NCBI GenBank assembly: GCA_043820105.1
Contig: JBDREC010000010.1
Coordinates: 1 to 64,000, forward strand
Direction: 5' to 3'
Length of the DNA stretch: 64,000 nt
From: JBDREC01 sp043820105 [NCBI: Pseudomonadota bacterium]
GTDB taxonomy: Bacteria > Bdellovibrionota_F > JAHFAK01
A program made the position numbers and the translations under genes. Positions 34,545-44,275 of this stretch are shown here, piece by piece. The notes under the pieces were generated by a model that searched no databases, was not told where the DNA came from, and worked only from the letters and a program-made list of their open reading frames with translations. Each line of letters begins with the position of its first letter. Within the stretch, counting starts at the first letter, position 1.

Positions 34545-35957
34545 TTATCTTGGTTTTGATATAAGTTGATCCATTATCCTTAACTTTTCAATCACTAACT
34601 GCCCTAAAAGCATTTCATGAGAAATTAAATTAAACCTGTTGCTATCAAGCTTATTAACAGCATCAATATAGTCATTTAAGGTTACTTTTCCATAAGTATA
34701 GTTTTCTTTTTCAGCCTTTAAGATTTTTTGGGCCAGTTTGATTTTTTCTTGTGTTAGGGAAATCAAGGCTTTTTGCCTGTTAATGTTAATATATAATTCA
34801 TTTATCTTTTTATTTAATTCATAATAAATATTGTTTGCTGTTAACTTAATTTTTTTAGCTGCAATTTTGGAATTTTCCAGTGTAGCCTTTTTCACTTGAT
34901 TAGGCAGAGGCAGATTTAAGCTAAGACCGAAATAGAGCATTTGATTATTATCATCAAAGGTAAGCTTATCTCCAGAGAGCTCATAGGCAAACAAAAAATC
35001 AAGAGATGGAAGCAATTCATTGGCGTATTTTGAAACTTCCAAAGAGCTCTTATCTTCTAAAAGTTTTAATATTTTAAAGGTTCTGCTTTTTTGCTTAAAA
35101 CCTCTAATATCTTCATTAAAATCAGTGCTTTCGAATTTGTAAATATCTGGTTTTTGAGGTATTAAAATATCCTGATCAGCTGATCTCAGTGCAGTTTTCA
35201 CAATATAAAAGGCATTTTCATATTGTTTTTCATACTTTATCAAGGATTCCTTTTTACTTAAAAGCTGAACCTTTATTTTATTAACATCAATTTCATAGGC
35301 GATTTTGCTTTTTTGCCTGGCTTTAATATTTTCAAGCAGTTTTTCATTTGATGCATAAGATGATTTGGCAATTTCCAAATATTCATAGGCTTCATACCAA
35401 TTATAATAGGCAATGATAGTTGTACACAAATAATCTTCATAAGCCTCTGAAATTTGAAATCTAGCCACATCTGTTTCAAGGCCAATAATTTTATCATACA
35501 AGCGAGTTGCTTTTCCAAAAGCATTTTGTACAATTGGTTGAGCAATGGAAAATTCTACCTTTGAACTATTATCAGTAGATGAAAAGCTTGGAGAATAAGT
35601 ATGGCTAAGTGAAAAAGTGGTTGCTGTATTGGGAAATAATTTACTTAAAGAAACTTCTGTTTCAGGTGTATTTCTGTCCTGACTGAAAATGAAATCATAG
35701 GTCGTTTTTACCTCCAAAACAAGATCTTTCGCTGGAAGCAGTAGATCTTTTTTATATTTAAGGCTTAGTTCATCAATTAATATCTGTTCAAAATATGTAT
35801 CATTTTGGGAAGCCTTTTTAATAAAAGCAGAAATATCCAATAATATTTCATTTTCATTTTTTAAACTGTCATTTGCTTCTTGAGCATTTAAAAAACCAGA
35901 AAAACAAAATAAAAAACCAAAAATAAACAAGCTACTTTTTTTATATTTAATTAACAT
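34545..35957 (-). CDS. TolC-family outer membrane efflux protein
   Basis: A 470-residue protein with signal peptide ending LNAQE. Two long helical, heptad-rich repeats of the OEP fold are visible (around residues 165-250 and 330-460), each with Asn/Gln-rich coiled coil and ending in the tunnel-tip pattern (YTYGKVTLNDYIDAVN). Encoded 32 bp downstream of the RND pump, so it probably supplies the exit duct for it. Confidence 0.9.
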   Translation of the reverse strand: MLIKYKKSSLFIFGFLFCFSGFLNAQEANDSLKNENEILLDISAFIKKASQNDTYFEQILIDELSLKYKKDLLLPAKDLVLEVKTTYDFIFSQDRNTPETEVSLSKLFPNTATTFSLSHTYSPSFSSTDNSSKVEFSIAQPIVQNAFGKATRLYDKIIGLETDVARFQISEAYEDYLCTTIIAYYNWYEAYEYLEIAKSSYASNEKLLENIKARQKSKIAYEIDVNKIKVQLLSKKESLIKYEKQYENAFYIVKTALRSADQDILIPQKPDIYKFESTDFNEDIRGFKQKSRTFKILKLLEDKSSLEVSKYANELLPSLDFLFAYELSGDKLTFDDNNQMLYFGLSLNLPLPNQVKKATLENSKIAAKKIKLTANNIYYELNKKINELYININRQKALISLTQEKIKLAQKILKAEKENYTYGKVTLNDYIDAVNKLDSNRFNLISHEMLLGQLVIEKLRIMDQLISKPR

Positions 35958-35989
35958 TTAAACCTTTAACCTTTTGTTATATAAAACAA

Positions 35990-38900
35990 TCAAGTTTTGG
36001 CAAATATCTGTTTTATTTGCATTTCCAAAGTATAAATACATGGAACCAAAACCAAAGTAATTACTGTACCAAAAGCAAGTCCCCAGGCAAGAGCCAGCAT
36101 CATCTCAGAAAGCATAGCATCATATCCAGCTAAACCATAGGCAGTAGGCAAAACACCCACAACAGTTGTTATAGTTGTCAAGACAACAGCCCTTAGCCTT
36201 GTTTTTGAAATATCTGCAATTTGCTTAATCATCTCTATTTTTGACCCAGTTGGAATAAATTCTTTATCGAGCTTTACAAGCATGATGATTGAATCATTTA
36301 TTACAACCCCAGCCAGACCCAAAGCTCCAATGGCTGCAAAAAAACCAAAAAGAAATTTCGCATGCAGGTAAAAAGCAAAAATTATTCCAATTACTCCAAA
36401 TGGAATCGTTAACATTATTATAAGTGGCTTTGTGAAGGATGAAAATAAAATAGCTAAAATCATATAAATTAAAATGCAGCTAAAAATAATCGCGTTAGTT
36501 AGATCAGATCGTGATTCAAGTGTATCCTGGATTTCGCCCGAAAATGAAAAAGTTGTTGTAGGATATTTGCTAAGGATTTTAGGGAAAACTTTTGCTTCCA
36601 GAATTTTAGAAACATCAATTGGAGTTAAGCCTGTTTCTTTGTTAACATCTGCGTAAATTATTGTTGTGCGTTTTAAATCCTGGCGAAAGATAGAATTTGA
36701 TGATTCTACCTTTTTAACCTCCACTAAATCACCAATTGGAACTAAGTAGTTGCTTCTGTTCTCAACAGGAATTTTCAATATTTTATTTAAATTATCTTTT
36801 GCAGCATCCTCAAGAGTAAATCTTACATAAACATCTTCATCATCCCGTGAAAACTCATAAAGAACAGTTCCGTCAAGAGCAGCCCTTAAGGTTGCAGCAA
36901 GATCTTGTGCACTAATTGAAAGCCGCTTAAGTTTTTCCTGTTTTAATAATATTCTATATTCTGGTATTTTAAAGCCTTCATCTATTTCAGCGTTAATAAT
37001 CGCTGGATCATTTTCCAAATATTCAAATACCTGCCTAACAATACTATCTCTTTGGGCGTCATTGTTTTGTTTGACTAATAGCTCAATTTGGCTACCTGAA
37101 GACTGCCCCCATCTGCTTTTATTAAAGCTTATCTTTTCAAAACCTTCTATTTTTTCACTCAGTTTTTTAAATTCTTCCACAAGCTCATCAGATGATTTTT
37201 CACGATCTTCCTTTGGAACAATTTCAACATTCATTCTGAAGCTGTTTTCTTCTACAGCAGCACCTCTTCTGCTTTGAGCAATACTTGTGCGAAAGCCGAT
37301 TACTTCTTTGCCCACATATGGCACAATTAAATTTTCAAGTTGTTTTGACAACTTTGCTGTTTCTAGTCTTTGTGTCCCTTTTGGAGCAAAACCAGTTATG
37401 GAAATTTCCCTTGTTTCCTCATTGGGAAACATAACAAATTTCATTTTCTCTTTAACTAGAAATACTGCAGAAACAAGCAAAACCCCAAATATTATAAAAA
37501 CAATAAATTTGAATGCGATTATTTTTTCTAAAACCTTGCCATATATTTTTTCAAATTTATAAAACCAATGGACCTTGCTCGCCTTAGCTCTTTCTTTATT
37601 TTTAGTTAAAAATGGAATATTAAAAATCATATGCCCGGGTAATATTAAAATTGATTCAAATAAACTGGCCCCTAACATAAGAAAAATTATTGGAGGCAGA
37701 TAATGAACAAAGGCCCCAAATCTTCCAGAAAAAAACAAAAGAGGAATAAAGGCGATGCACGTTGTTACAATACTTGCAATTACTGGCAATAAAATATTGT
37801 TAGTACCTAAAATCGCTGCTTTTTTCTTTTCCATGCCTTGTTGAATATATCTGGAAATGTTTTCTGCCACAACAATGGCATCATCCACAACAATACCCAT
37901 AACAATAATCACTGCAGCCAAAGTAATTCCATTTATTGTATAGCCTAAATAGGAACTAATAATCATAGTGCTTCCCATGGAAAATGGAATCCCCATAGCC
38001 ACCCAAAAACCTGACCGCTTATTTAAAAAGAAAAATAGAAATATCAAAATCAAAATAAAACCAATAGCTCCATTATAGGCTATTATATTCAAACGATTTC
38101 GCAAATCCGTGGATTCATCATCCAGCAAAACCACTTTTATTGAGCTGCCTTCCAGATTATGTTTTTTGAAATTATCAATTACTGCATTAACCGCCTTTAA
38201 AGAGTCGAGAATTCCAAAGGCACTACTTTTTACAACACTAAGCATGACGGCTTCATGTCCATTTACTTTTATAATGCTGTTGGTTTTCTCAAAAGCTTCA
38301 TTAACAGAGGCAATATCTTTTAGTTTTATAACTCCACCCTCAAAGCCTCCTTGAACTATAAGATTTTCAAGTTTTTCTTTAGTGTTTAGTTCTGAAATTA
38401 AGGTTACTTTTGGTTCTTTGTCTGTTTCTATTGATCCCGCTGGTTTTCTGACATGGTTAGTTTTTATTTCCTGCATAACCGTATTAAATGGGATTTCGTA
38501 ATTAATAAGTTTTTTGGGGGATGCTTTTATTTGAATTTCAGGCTGTAGATAGTGGCTACGATTTACCGAATTAACCTCAACCCTGTTAATAAGTTGGTTT
38601 TCAAGGGCAAGGCTATATTTTTGTAAATTTTTTCTGCTCTCATAATCAAGTAGATGTGTCGTGCTATCTATAAGTGCAATATCAAGTATGGCTTTTTTAG
38701 AGGTCTTAAAAACCCGAATCCTTGGATCATCAATAACCTCAGATGGAAGATTAACATTTAAAACTTCATTTCGTATTTCAGTTACAACTTCATCAATATT
38801 CGAAATATCATTTTCAAGCTCAACTGTAATGTTACAATTTCCCGAACTTGAGTTACTGGTGATGCGATATACACCATCAATACCTCTAACAGCCTCTTCT

Positions 38901-39103
38901 ATGGGTTTAGTAATAAAATATTCAACATCTTCAGCTGGAGCTCCTGAATAATTAACAGATATTCCCAGCCTATTAAAGGTTACATCAGGTAGTTCTTCTT
39001 TTTTTGTATATTGCCAGGCAAAGACTCCACCAAGAATAACTGCGATCAAAATAAAGTTTGTTAAAAAATGTCTGCATGCAAAATAATTAATCAGTTTTTC
39101 CAA
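35990..39103 (-). CDS. RND-family efflux transporter (AcrB/CzcA superfamily)
   Basis: A 1037-residue inner membrane pump. N-terminal helix, then two large periplasmic loops separated by 12 transmembrane segments. The conserved helix-4 region reads GIVVDDAIVVAEN and the helix-10 region VVINDSIIMLV, the proton relay positions. Other landmarks are RVFKTSK and the duplicated porter domains. Followed by a TolC-type gene; no membrane fusion (adaptor) protein is encoded on either side. Substrate class cannot be read from sequence with certainty. Confidence 0.94.
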   Translation of the reverse strand: MEKLINYFACRHFLTNFILIAVILGGVFAWQYTKKEELPDVTFNRLGISVNYSGAPAEDVEYFITKPIEEAVRGIDGVYRITSNSSSGNCNITVELENDISNIDEVVTEIRNEVLNVNLPSEVIDDPRIRVFKTSKKAILDIALIDSTTHLLDYESRKNLQKYSLALENQLINRVEVNSVNRSHYLQPEIQIKASPKKLINYEIPFNTVMQEIKTNHVRKPAGSIETDKEPKVTLISELNTKEKLENLIVQGGFEGGVIKLKDIASVNEAFEKTNSIIKVNGHEAVMLSVVKSSAFGILDSLKAVNAVIDNFKKHNLEGSSIKVVLLDDESTDLRNRLNIIAYNGAIGFILILIFLFFFLNKRSGFWVAMGIPFSMGSTMIISSYLGYTINGITLAAVIIVMGIVVDDAIVVAENISRYIQQGMEKKKAAILGTNNILLPVIASIVTTCIAFIPLLFFSGRFGAFVHYLPPIIFLMLGASLFESILILPGHMIFNIPFLTKNKERAKASKVHWFYKFEKIYGKVLEKIIAFKFIVFIIFGVLLVSAVFLVKEKMKFVMFPNEETREISITGFAPKGTQRLETAKLSKQLENLIVPYVGKEVIGFRTSIAQSRRGAAVEENSFRMNVEIVPKEDREKSSDELVEEFKKLSEKIEGFEKISFNKSRWGQSSGSQIELLVKQNNDAQRDSIVRQVFEYLENDPAIINAEIDEGFKIPEYRILLKQEKLKRLSISAQDLAATLRAALDGTVLYEFSRDDEDVYVRFTLEDAAKDNLNKILKIPVENRSNYLVPIGDLVEVKKVESSNSIFRQDLKRTTIIYADVNKETGLTPIDVSKILEAKVFPKILSKYPTTTFSFSGEIQDTLESRSDLTNAIIFSCILIYMILAILFSSFTKPLIIMLTIPFGVIGIIFAFYLHAKFLFGFFAAIGALGLAGVVINDSIIMLVKLDKEFIPTGSKIEMIKQIADISKTRLRAVVLTTITTVVGVLPTAYGLAGYDAMLSEMMLALAWGLAFGTVITLVLVPCIYTLEMQIKQIFAKT

Positions 39104-39263
39104 ATAACACCCAATAACTATTATCTAATAATAGAATATATAATTTATAATTTGCATTACTATCTGCTTTTTCAATCTTTTTGTCTATAATTTATTGACG
39201 ATATTTAAACCAAAACCCTCAAGCATTATATTGAGATATTAACAAAATGTAATAGAATATTTA

Positions 39264-39296
39264 ACCTAAACAAAAAATAAATCGCCTTGTTTAGGT
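39264..39296. repeat. Inverted repeat ACCTAAACAA / TTGTTTAGGT
   Basis: Perfect 10-bp arms around a 13-nt loop in the 39104-39501 gap between the RND gene and hipA. No T tract next to it. Possible regulatory or mobile hairpin. The rest of this gap shows nothing else I can support. Confidence 0.45.
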
Positions 39297-39501
39297 AAAA
39301 ACCAAAAATTGTGAACTTAGTTTCTCTTGAATTGTATTATCAATTCATCCAACCTTACCTGAACCAAATCCCAACCCTGCAGTTACACCCAAAAACGAGG
39401 AATCCTGTTTCCCCGCAAAATGAAATCGATAACCTACACAGGTTTCACCATAGTCTGAATAAAAAAAGCAACAAGACAGTCGTGTCGATTTTTTCTTAAT
39501 T

Positions 39502-40740
39502 TCATAGATTTGCAATTCTCTTTAAATGCCTATCAATGATAGAAATAATATTGCTTACAATTTCACTTTTTGGATTTCCTTTGAAAATTTCCTGTTTCAA
39601 TATTGGAATGGCAATTTGTATTTTTTCAGAAACATTTTTTAATCTTTCTAAAATAAATGTTTTCTTAACTTCTATTTCATCAGCAAATCTTTCCCAATGC
39701 CTTTTTTGAATAAAATCAAAGCGATTTTCTCCTCCTATTTTCATTGCTAGTTTTTTCATTAATTCAGGATAAACCAGAGTTGAATTCAAATCATAAAAAG
39801 GAGCAAGGCATGGTTTATGCAATTCATAAAGAATTGAAATGTTTTTTGCATGAGCATCAGCATTACCTATTATATAATTAAAGATTACCCAATTAATCAG
39901 ATTATTCTTGTCTAAAAGAGGCTGAAAACTATATTTTTTAATAAGATTGAAGCAGTCAATAAGCTTTGGCCCTCCTTCATTTTCATATTTGTAGCTAGAA
40001 AGGTATCCTAGTGCCTGACAAAAATCCTCCTGATGAATCCTATACAATTTATCTAAATCGTTTTGTTTTCTATCATATCTTTTTATTAATAATCCTGCTT
40101 TATCTTCTGTTCTAATAATTTGCACATCTGAGACTGGAAGCTTTAAAAATTTTGCTAAGCTCATACAAAAATATTCATTTATAACAAGGTTTGGGAAATA
40201 TTTATTATCAGGTTTTAAAATATGAGAACTAGGCGAATTGTTTTTTGTTAAATATACACTTTCACCATCAAAGTAAACCGGAATTTTATCCTGGGCACCA
40301 GCCAGAGAAAGCCTAAGATCAGTGTTATGAGCTAAAAGCGGAATTTTTTTATCTGTTTTCAACATTTCTTTTAACCTGGATTCATCTAACTTTTTATATG
40401 AAAACTTACCATTATATTTATAATTTTTATTTACTATAGAAATAGCCCCAGCACATTCACCTCCAATTGCATCTAACAACAGCATATCATTTCTTTCAGA
40501 AATTTGAAGCATTCGTGCAAGATATGTCCTTATATCACCTTCTGGCAAAAGATTTGAAAAAAAGGATCTTGAAAAATCATCCAAATAAACTTCTTCCCTC
40601 AAAGGTAGCTGAATAGAAAGAGGAAAAGCTTTATCTAGTTTAAGATAATCTTTATCATACTTAAAACAAAACCTGCTTTTTTCATCCAGCCAAACTTCAC
40701 CTAGAAGAATATTTTCAAAATAAACATAAAGCTTGTTCAT
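39502..40740 (-). CDS. hipA: HipA-type serine/threonine kinase toxin
   Basis: A 412-residue kinase of the HipA fold. N-terminal subdomain: FFSNLLPEGDIRTYLA and GGECAGAISI. Nucleotide and activation region: SLAGAQDKIPVYF. Catalytic and metal loops: NYIIGNADAHAKNISIL and APFYDLNST. Full length. E. coli HipA phosphorylates glutamyl-tRNA synthetase and induces persistence. Overlaps the hipB stop by 4 bp. No inactivating change seen. Confidence 0.93.
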   Translation of the reverse strand: MNKLYVYFENILLGEVWLDEKSRFCFKYDKDYLKLDKAFPLSIQLPLREEVYLDDFSRSFFSNLLPEGDIRTYLARMLQISERNDMLLLDAIGGECAGAISIVNKNYKYNGKFSYKKLDESRLKEMLKTDKKIPLLAHNTDLRLSLAGAQDKIPVYFDGESVYLTKNNSPSSHILKPDNKYFPNLVINEYFCMSLAKFLKLPVSDVQIIRTEDKAGLLIKRYDRKQNDLDKLYRIHQEDFCQALGYLSSYKYENEGGPKLIDCFNLIKKYSFQPLLDKNNLINWVIFNYIIGNADAHAKNISILYELHKPCLAPFYDLNSTLVYPELMKKLAMKIGGENRFDFIQKRHWERFADEIEVKKTFILERLKNVSEKIQIAIPILKQEIFKGNPKSEIVSNIISIIDRHLKRIANL

Positions 40741-40982
40741 TTTTCATGCCTTTCCACAATATCTAAAACAAATCCAAAATCCTGAAGCACCTTTAAAACC
40801 AAGCCAATTTGCAAAGTCTTTTTTCCTCTTTCTAGCTCAGAAAAAAATCTTGTTCCAATATTGCACATTGAAGCCGCATCTTTTTGCGTTATTCCAAGCT
40901 CTTTCCTTTTGTTTTTAATTAGTTGGCCTATCTGCAGCACATTCACAATATTCCCGCTAGGTAATATTTCATCTCTAATCAT
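40737..40982 (-). CDS. hipB: HipB-type antitoxin/repressor
   Basis: An 81-residue Xre-family helix-turn-helix protein (IGQLIKNKRKELGITQKDAASM, then FFSELERGKKTLQIGLVLKVL). Neutralises HipA and represses the operon in known systems. Directly upstream of hipA with a 4-bp overlap, and preceded by an inverted repeat that could be its operator. Confidence 0.93.
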   Translation of the reverse strand: MIRDEILPSGNIVNVLQIGQLIKNKRKELGITQKDAASMCNIGTRFFSELERGKKTLQIGLVLKVLQDFGFVLDIVERHEK

Positions 40983-40998
40983 ATTTTTCTCTCACTTT

Positions 40999-41014
40999 AT
41001 TACCGATAAGTAAT
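40999..41014. promoter_or_regulatory. Candidate HipB operator
   Basis: ATTAC-N6-GTAAT inverted repeat 17 bp upstream of the hipB start. GTAATATT recurs at about 40964 and 41010. HipB of E. coli binds a palindrome with similar geometry (TATCC-N8-GGATA). The rest of 41015-41451 has no gene I can support; a minus-strand frame with a Cys-x-x-Cys cluster near 41230-41290 may be an old remnant. Confidence 0.4.
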
Positions 41015-41451
41015 ATTGGCTGATTATTTATGTTTTGTCAAGTTTTTATTCCCTTTCGGGACAATATTAATTTGGGATACCCAAAGGAACCTAGCTAAAA
41101 TTTTATCAAAACAAAAAATGAAATCTCCGGTGTGAATTTGGTGCGCGCTCAAAGAGAAACAGATGGCAATCATTTAGTATCTTCTTTCTTGAAAGGCGTT
41201 GAGCAAAAGTTTTGAGGGTTCGACTGCAGAATAAATACTGCCACATTCCTTGCAATAGCAACAAGCCTTTCTTTTGGGGGGAATATTCTTTGTACAAATT
41301 AAATAACTTACTAGCGCTTAAATATATAAAGTGATTATCCTTTCTCTGTCATCAGAATCTCATTAATGACTTATTCTGTTTAAATCATTGCAAAAAGACT
41401 TTATTAAGATATATAATTAAAAACATTATTAAAAAAGATTCTAATCAAATT

Positions 41452-42420
41452 ATGTTAATAAAAATAATATTATTTATAGTTGGCTTAACAATCATTACAA
41501 AGGGTGCTGATTTATTAGTAGATGGGGCACAAGCATTAGCAAAAAAATTCAAAATATCTGATTTGATAATTGGTTTGACAGTAATAGCTTTCGGCACAAG
41601 TTTGCCTGAATTTTTTGTAAGTTTTAATGCAACTATTAAAGAATCTTCAGAAATCGCAATCGGAAATGTTGTGGGAAGCAATATAGCTAATATTTTTCTT
41701 GTTTTAGGAGTTTGTGCAATAATAACTCCCTTAATTGTCAGAGAAAAAACTGTTTCAAGAGAAATCCCATTTTGTTTATTATCTGCAATAATACTGGCAT
41801 TACTTGGTAATGATTATTTTTTGGATAATGCTTCACATTCATATCTTGGAAAAATAGATGGTTTAATTTTATTGGTATTTTTTGGAATATTTTTTTATAA
41901 CATTGTTTCAGATTCGATAAAGTCAAGAAACATTAAAATTACTCTCCCATTAAAACCAATGAGCTTTAATAAAATTATTCTTTTTTTAGTAATTGGATTT
42001 TTTTGCTTATTTGCTGGATCAAAATTAATTGTAGATAATGCAATTTATATTGCCAGAAGCTTGAAAATATCTCAGTCATTAATTGCATTGACTATTATTG
42101 CTGTTGGTACAAGCCTACCCGAACTTGTTACTTCAATTGTAGCCACCATGAAGAAAAATACAGATATTGCGGTTGGAAATATTATCGGCTCAAACATTTT
42201 CAATACATTTTTTATCTTAGGCTTCTGCGCCAACATTAACCCGTTGACAATAGATCATACAAAAGACAATTTAGATATTATTGTGTCTATTTTTGCAAGT
42301 CTTTTGCTATTTATTTTTATGTTTACCGGGAAAAAAAAGTATTTACTTGAAAGATGGGAGGGAATGCTTTTTATTATTTTTTACATTTGTTATATAATTA
42401 CTATAATTTATAGAAATTAA
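41452..42420 (+). CDS. Calcium/sodium antiporter (CaCA family, YrbG-like)
   Basis: A 322-residue membrane protein with two alpha-repeats of opposite topology: GTSLPEFFVSFNATIKES with GNVVGSNIANIFLVLG, and GTSLPELVTSIVATMKKN with GNIIGSNIFNTFFILG. About ten transmembrane helices, usual length. Exchanges Ca2+ for Na+ or H+ across the inner membrane. Monocistronic as far as can be seen. Confidence 0.95.
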   Translation: MLIKIILFIVGLTIITKGADLLVDGAQALAKKFKISDLIIGLTVIAFGTSLPEFFVSFNATIKESSEIAIGNVVGSNIANIFLVLGVCAIITPLIVREKTVSREIPFCLLSAIILALLGNDYFLDNASHSYLGKIDGLILLVFFGIFFYNIVSDSIKSRNIKITLPLKPMSFNKIILFLVIGFFCLFAGSKLIVDNAIYIARSLKISQSLIALTIIAVGTSLPELVTSIVATMKKNTDIAVGNIIGSNIFNTFFILGFCANINPLTIDHTKDNLDIIVSIFASLLLFIFMFTGKKKYLLERWEGMLFIIFYICYIITIIYRN

Positions 42421-42554
42421 TTTAGATGAAAAAAATAATATTTTTATTTTTTCTATCATTATAATATTATGCATTTTATGCATTCAAGGTTTTGTTTTAT
42501 AAACCTTAGAGCTAATTAAATTGAAAATAGGTTTGCAAAATCCAGGAGTAAAAT

Positions 42555-43511
42555 ATGAATAAAATACTTAAAAAAATCATATCACATGTTATTATCAAAT
42601 ATGGAAATAGTAAAAAACCATCTAAAAAGAAAATTGAACATGCTTATTTTGATACAAAAGTAGCTGTGAAAAATTGTATATTCATCACCTTAGGTATTTT
42701 TATGGCGGCTTTTGGTTTAAAAGGTTTTTTACTTCCCAATATGTTTGTAGATGGTGGAATAATGGGAGTTTCTTTGCTTGTTTCATTTATGACAGAAGTA
42801 CGACTTTCAATTTTAGTTGTGATATTCAATATCCCTTTTTTGATTTTTGGTTATAAAGTTGTAAATAAAATGTATGCAATAAGAAGCGTTGTAGCAATTT
42901 CAGCTCTTGCTTTGTGTATATATTTTATAAAATTTCCTATTATTACAAATGATAAATTGTTAATTGCTGTATTTGGTGGATTTTTTTTAGGAGCTGGGAT
43001 TGGACTTACAATCAGAGGAAACGCTGTAATTGACGGCACAGAACTGCTCGCGATATATTTAAGTAGAAAGTTTGGTTTCACAATTGGTGATATTATTTGG
43101 ATAATTAATGTAATAATATTTTCCTTTGCTGCTTTTTTATTGTCCACTGAAACTGCATTATATTCAATTTTAACGTATATGGCTGCTTCAAAAACGGTCG
43201 ATTTTATCATCGACGGGATTGAAGAATATATGGCAGTGACTGTTGTTTCAAAGTATTCAGAAAACATAAGATTAAAAATCACAAGAGACTTGGGCAGAAG
43301 TGTAACAATGTTTAGTGGAAAAGGAGGATATGGAGAAAACAGGGAAGACTTAAAAAACTGTGACATTTTATATTCTGTTGTTACAAGACTTGAAATTAAT
43401 AAATTAACTTCAGAAATTTTAAAAATTGATCCAAATGCTTTTGTTACAATAAAGAGGGTAAAAGAGATAAAAGGCGGCATGATAAAGAAAAGAACAATAA
43501 AGGACTTTTGA
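42555..43511 (+). CDS. YitT-family membrane protein with DUF2179 domain
   Basis: A 318-residue protein. About five transmembrane segments form the YitT (DUF161) domain, with GLKGFLLPNMFVDGGIMGVS and GNAVIDGTELLAIYLSRKFG as recognisable blocks. The C-terminal cytoplasmic DUF2179 domain follows (GRSVTMFSGKGGYGENREDL...FVTIKRVKEIKGG). Ribosome site CAGGAGTAAAAT. Transport substrate of the family is not established. Confidence 0.93.
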   Translation: MNKILKKIISHVIIKYGNSKKPSKKKIEHAYFDTKVAVKNCIFITLGIFMAAFGLKGFLLPNMFVDGGIMGVSLLVSFMTEVRLSILVVIFNIPFLIFGYKVVNKMYAIRSVVAISALALCIYFIKFPIITNDKLLIAVFGGFFLGAGIGLTIRGNAVIDGTELLAIYLSRKFGFTIGDIIWIINVIIFSFAAFLLSTETALYSILTYMAASKTVDFIIDGIEEYMAVTVVSKYSENIRLKITRDLGRSVTMFSGKGGYGENREDLKNCDILYSVVTRLEINKLTSEILKIDPNAFVTIKRVKEIKGGMIKKRTIKDF

Positions 43512-43771
43512 GTATAGGTGCCAGTTGACAATAAAACATTACAAGATCGACTGATTCTTTCGTCTGCTTAAAACAAAGAGGTTGGATTTATTACCTCTAA
43601 GCAAAAAAAAGATCTTAAGGATCGTTATTGCTTCATTACAAGTGTTCTTTATTTTCTTCCTTATTACCTTTAAAATTAAATTATTAGCAATATAGTTTGT
43701 TTTTACGAACAGAGCCAAGGCCCAAACACATCACTACAAAATTTTAAGTAAAAATATTTAATTTCATAAGC

Positions 43772-44089
43772 TCAAGTAACGGTACCACCTGTTCGGCAAG
43801 CACTACTGGAAAAATAATCTCCATTATAACAACCCATAGAAAAGTTATCAGTATCTGTTGATCCATTAGCCACACACCCAGAAGAAGTAGTAGAGCCTCC
43901 ATAACAGGTTGCACTTGCATGTGCTCCTGCATAACAAGTGTCTTGTTTCCCATCAGCTGGGGCACCACCAGTACCACAAGCATTCCATGAAGGTCCCTCT
44001 CGAACACCACTAGCCGATGAGCCGTTAGAACACTCTCATTTAACAGGCTGTGTTTGAAAATGATTTAAACCTGGTTTTTTGTATTTCAA
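43772..44089 (-). pseudogene. Cys-rich RiPP-like precursor interrupted by an in-frame TGA
   Basis: Starts at TTG 44089 after a strong ribosome site (TGGAGGATAAA) and reads LKYKKPGLNHFQTQPVK, then TGA at codon 18, and continues in the same frame for 87 codons. The downstream part begins ECSNGSSASG and carries C-x-x-G units (CGTGGAPAD, CYAGAHASA, CYGGSTTSS, CYNGDYFSSSA, CRTGGTVT). Leader and core both match the intact peptide at 1046-1291, including the similar ending. Seven Cys remain. The TGA sits exactly between leader and core. It is most simply a nonsense mutation, since TGA ends other genes here and no Sec machinery is seen. Confidence 0.55.
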
Positions 44090-44206
44090 TTTATCCTCCA
44101 TAATCTATAACTTTTAAAGAAAAATAATAACAGATAAAAAAAACTCTGTCTAGTTAATATCTTTAGCTTTCAATGTAAGTCAGTTTAACATTTTCACTAC
44201 CATAAT

Positions 44207-44234
44207 TTGACAATATGTAAACATTTTGTATAGT
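44207..44234 (+). promoter_or_regulatory. Sigma-70-type promoter for the short precursor
   Basis: TTGACA (44207-44212), 16-bp spacer, TATAGT (44229-44234). Transcription would start near 44241, 35 nt before the ATG at 44276. Confidence 0.5.
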
Positions 44235-44275
44235 TACAATTGTATTTTAAAAATATTTGTGTTGGAGATTTGTTG

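Noticed and set aside
41205-41235. GGGTTCGACTGC as part of a tRNA T-arm
   Set aside because: No matching acceptor, D or anticodon arms can be formed around it.
41106-41297. A 63-codon minus-strand frame, and a Cys-rich frame overlapping it
   Set aside because: No start with a ribosome site and no clear family; at most a remnant.
42851-43531. A 226-codon open frame antisense to the YitT gene
   Set aside because: The plus-strand YitT protein has clear family motifs; the antisense frame is Ile/Ser-rich without any motif and has no ribosome site.
43744-44010. An 88-codon hydrophobic frame over the second precursor
   Set aside because: It is the wrong frame of the Cys-rich peptide (runs of Leu/Val/Met arise from its Gly/Cys/Tyr codons) and it lacks a ribosome site.
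44036-44038. The TGA in the second precursor read as selenocysteine
   Set aside because: There is no supporting Sec context: the two sister peptides have no Cys or Sec at that position, and no Sec genes are in the window. A nonsense mutation is simpler.
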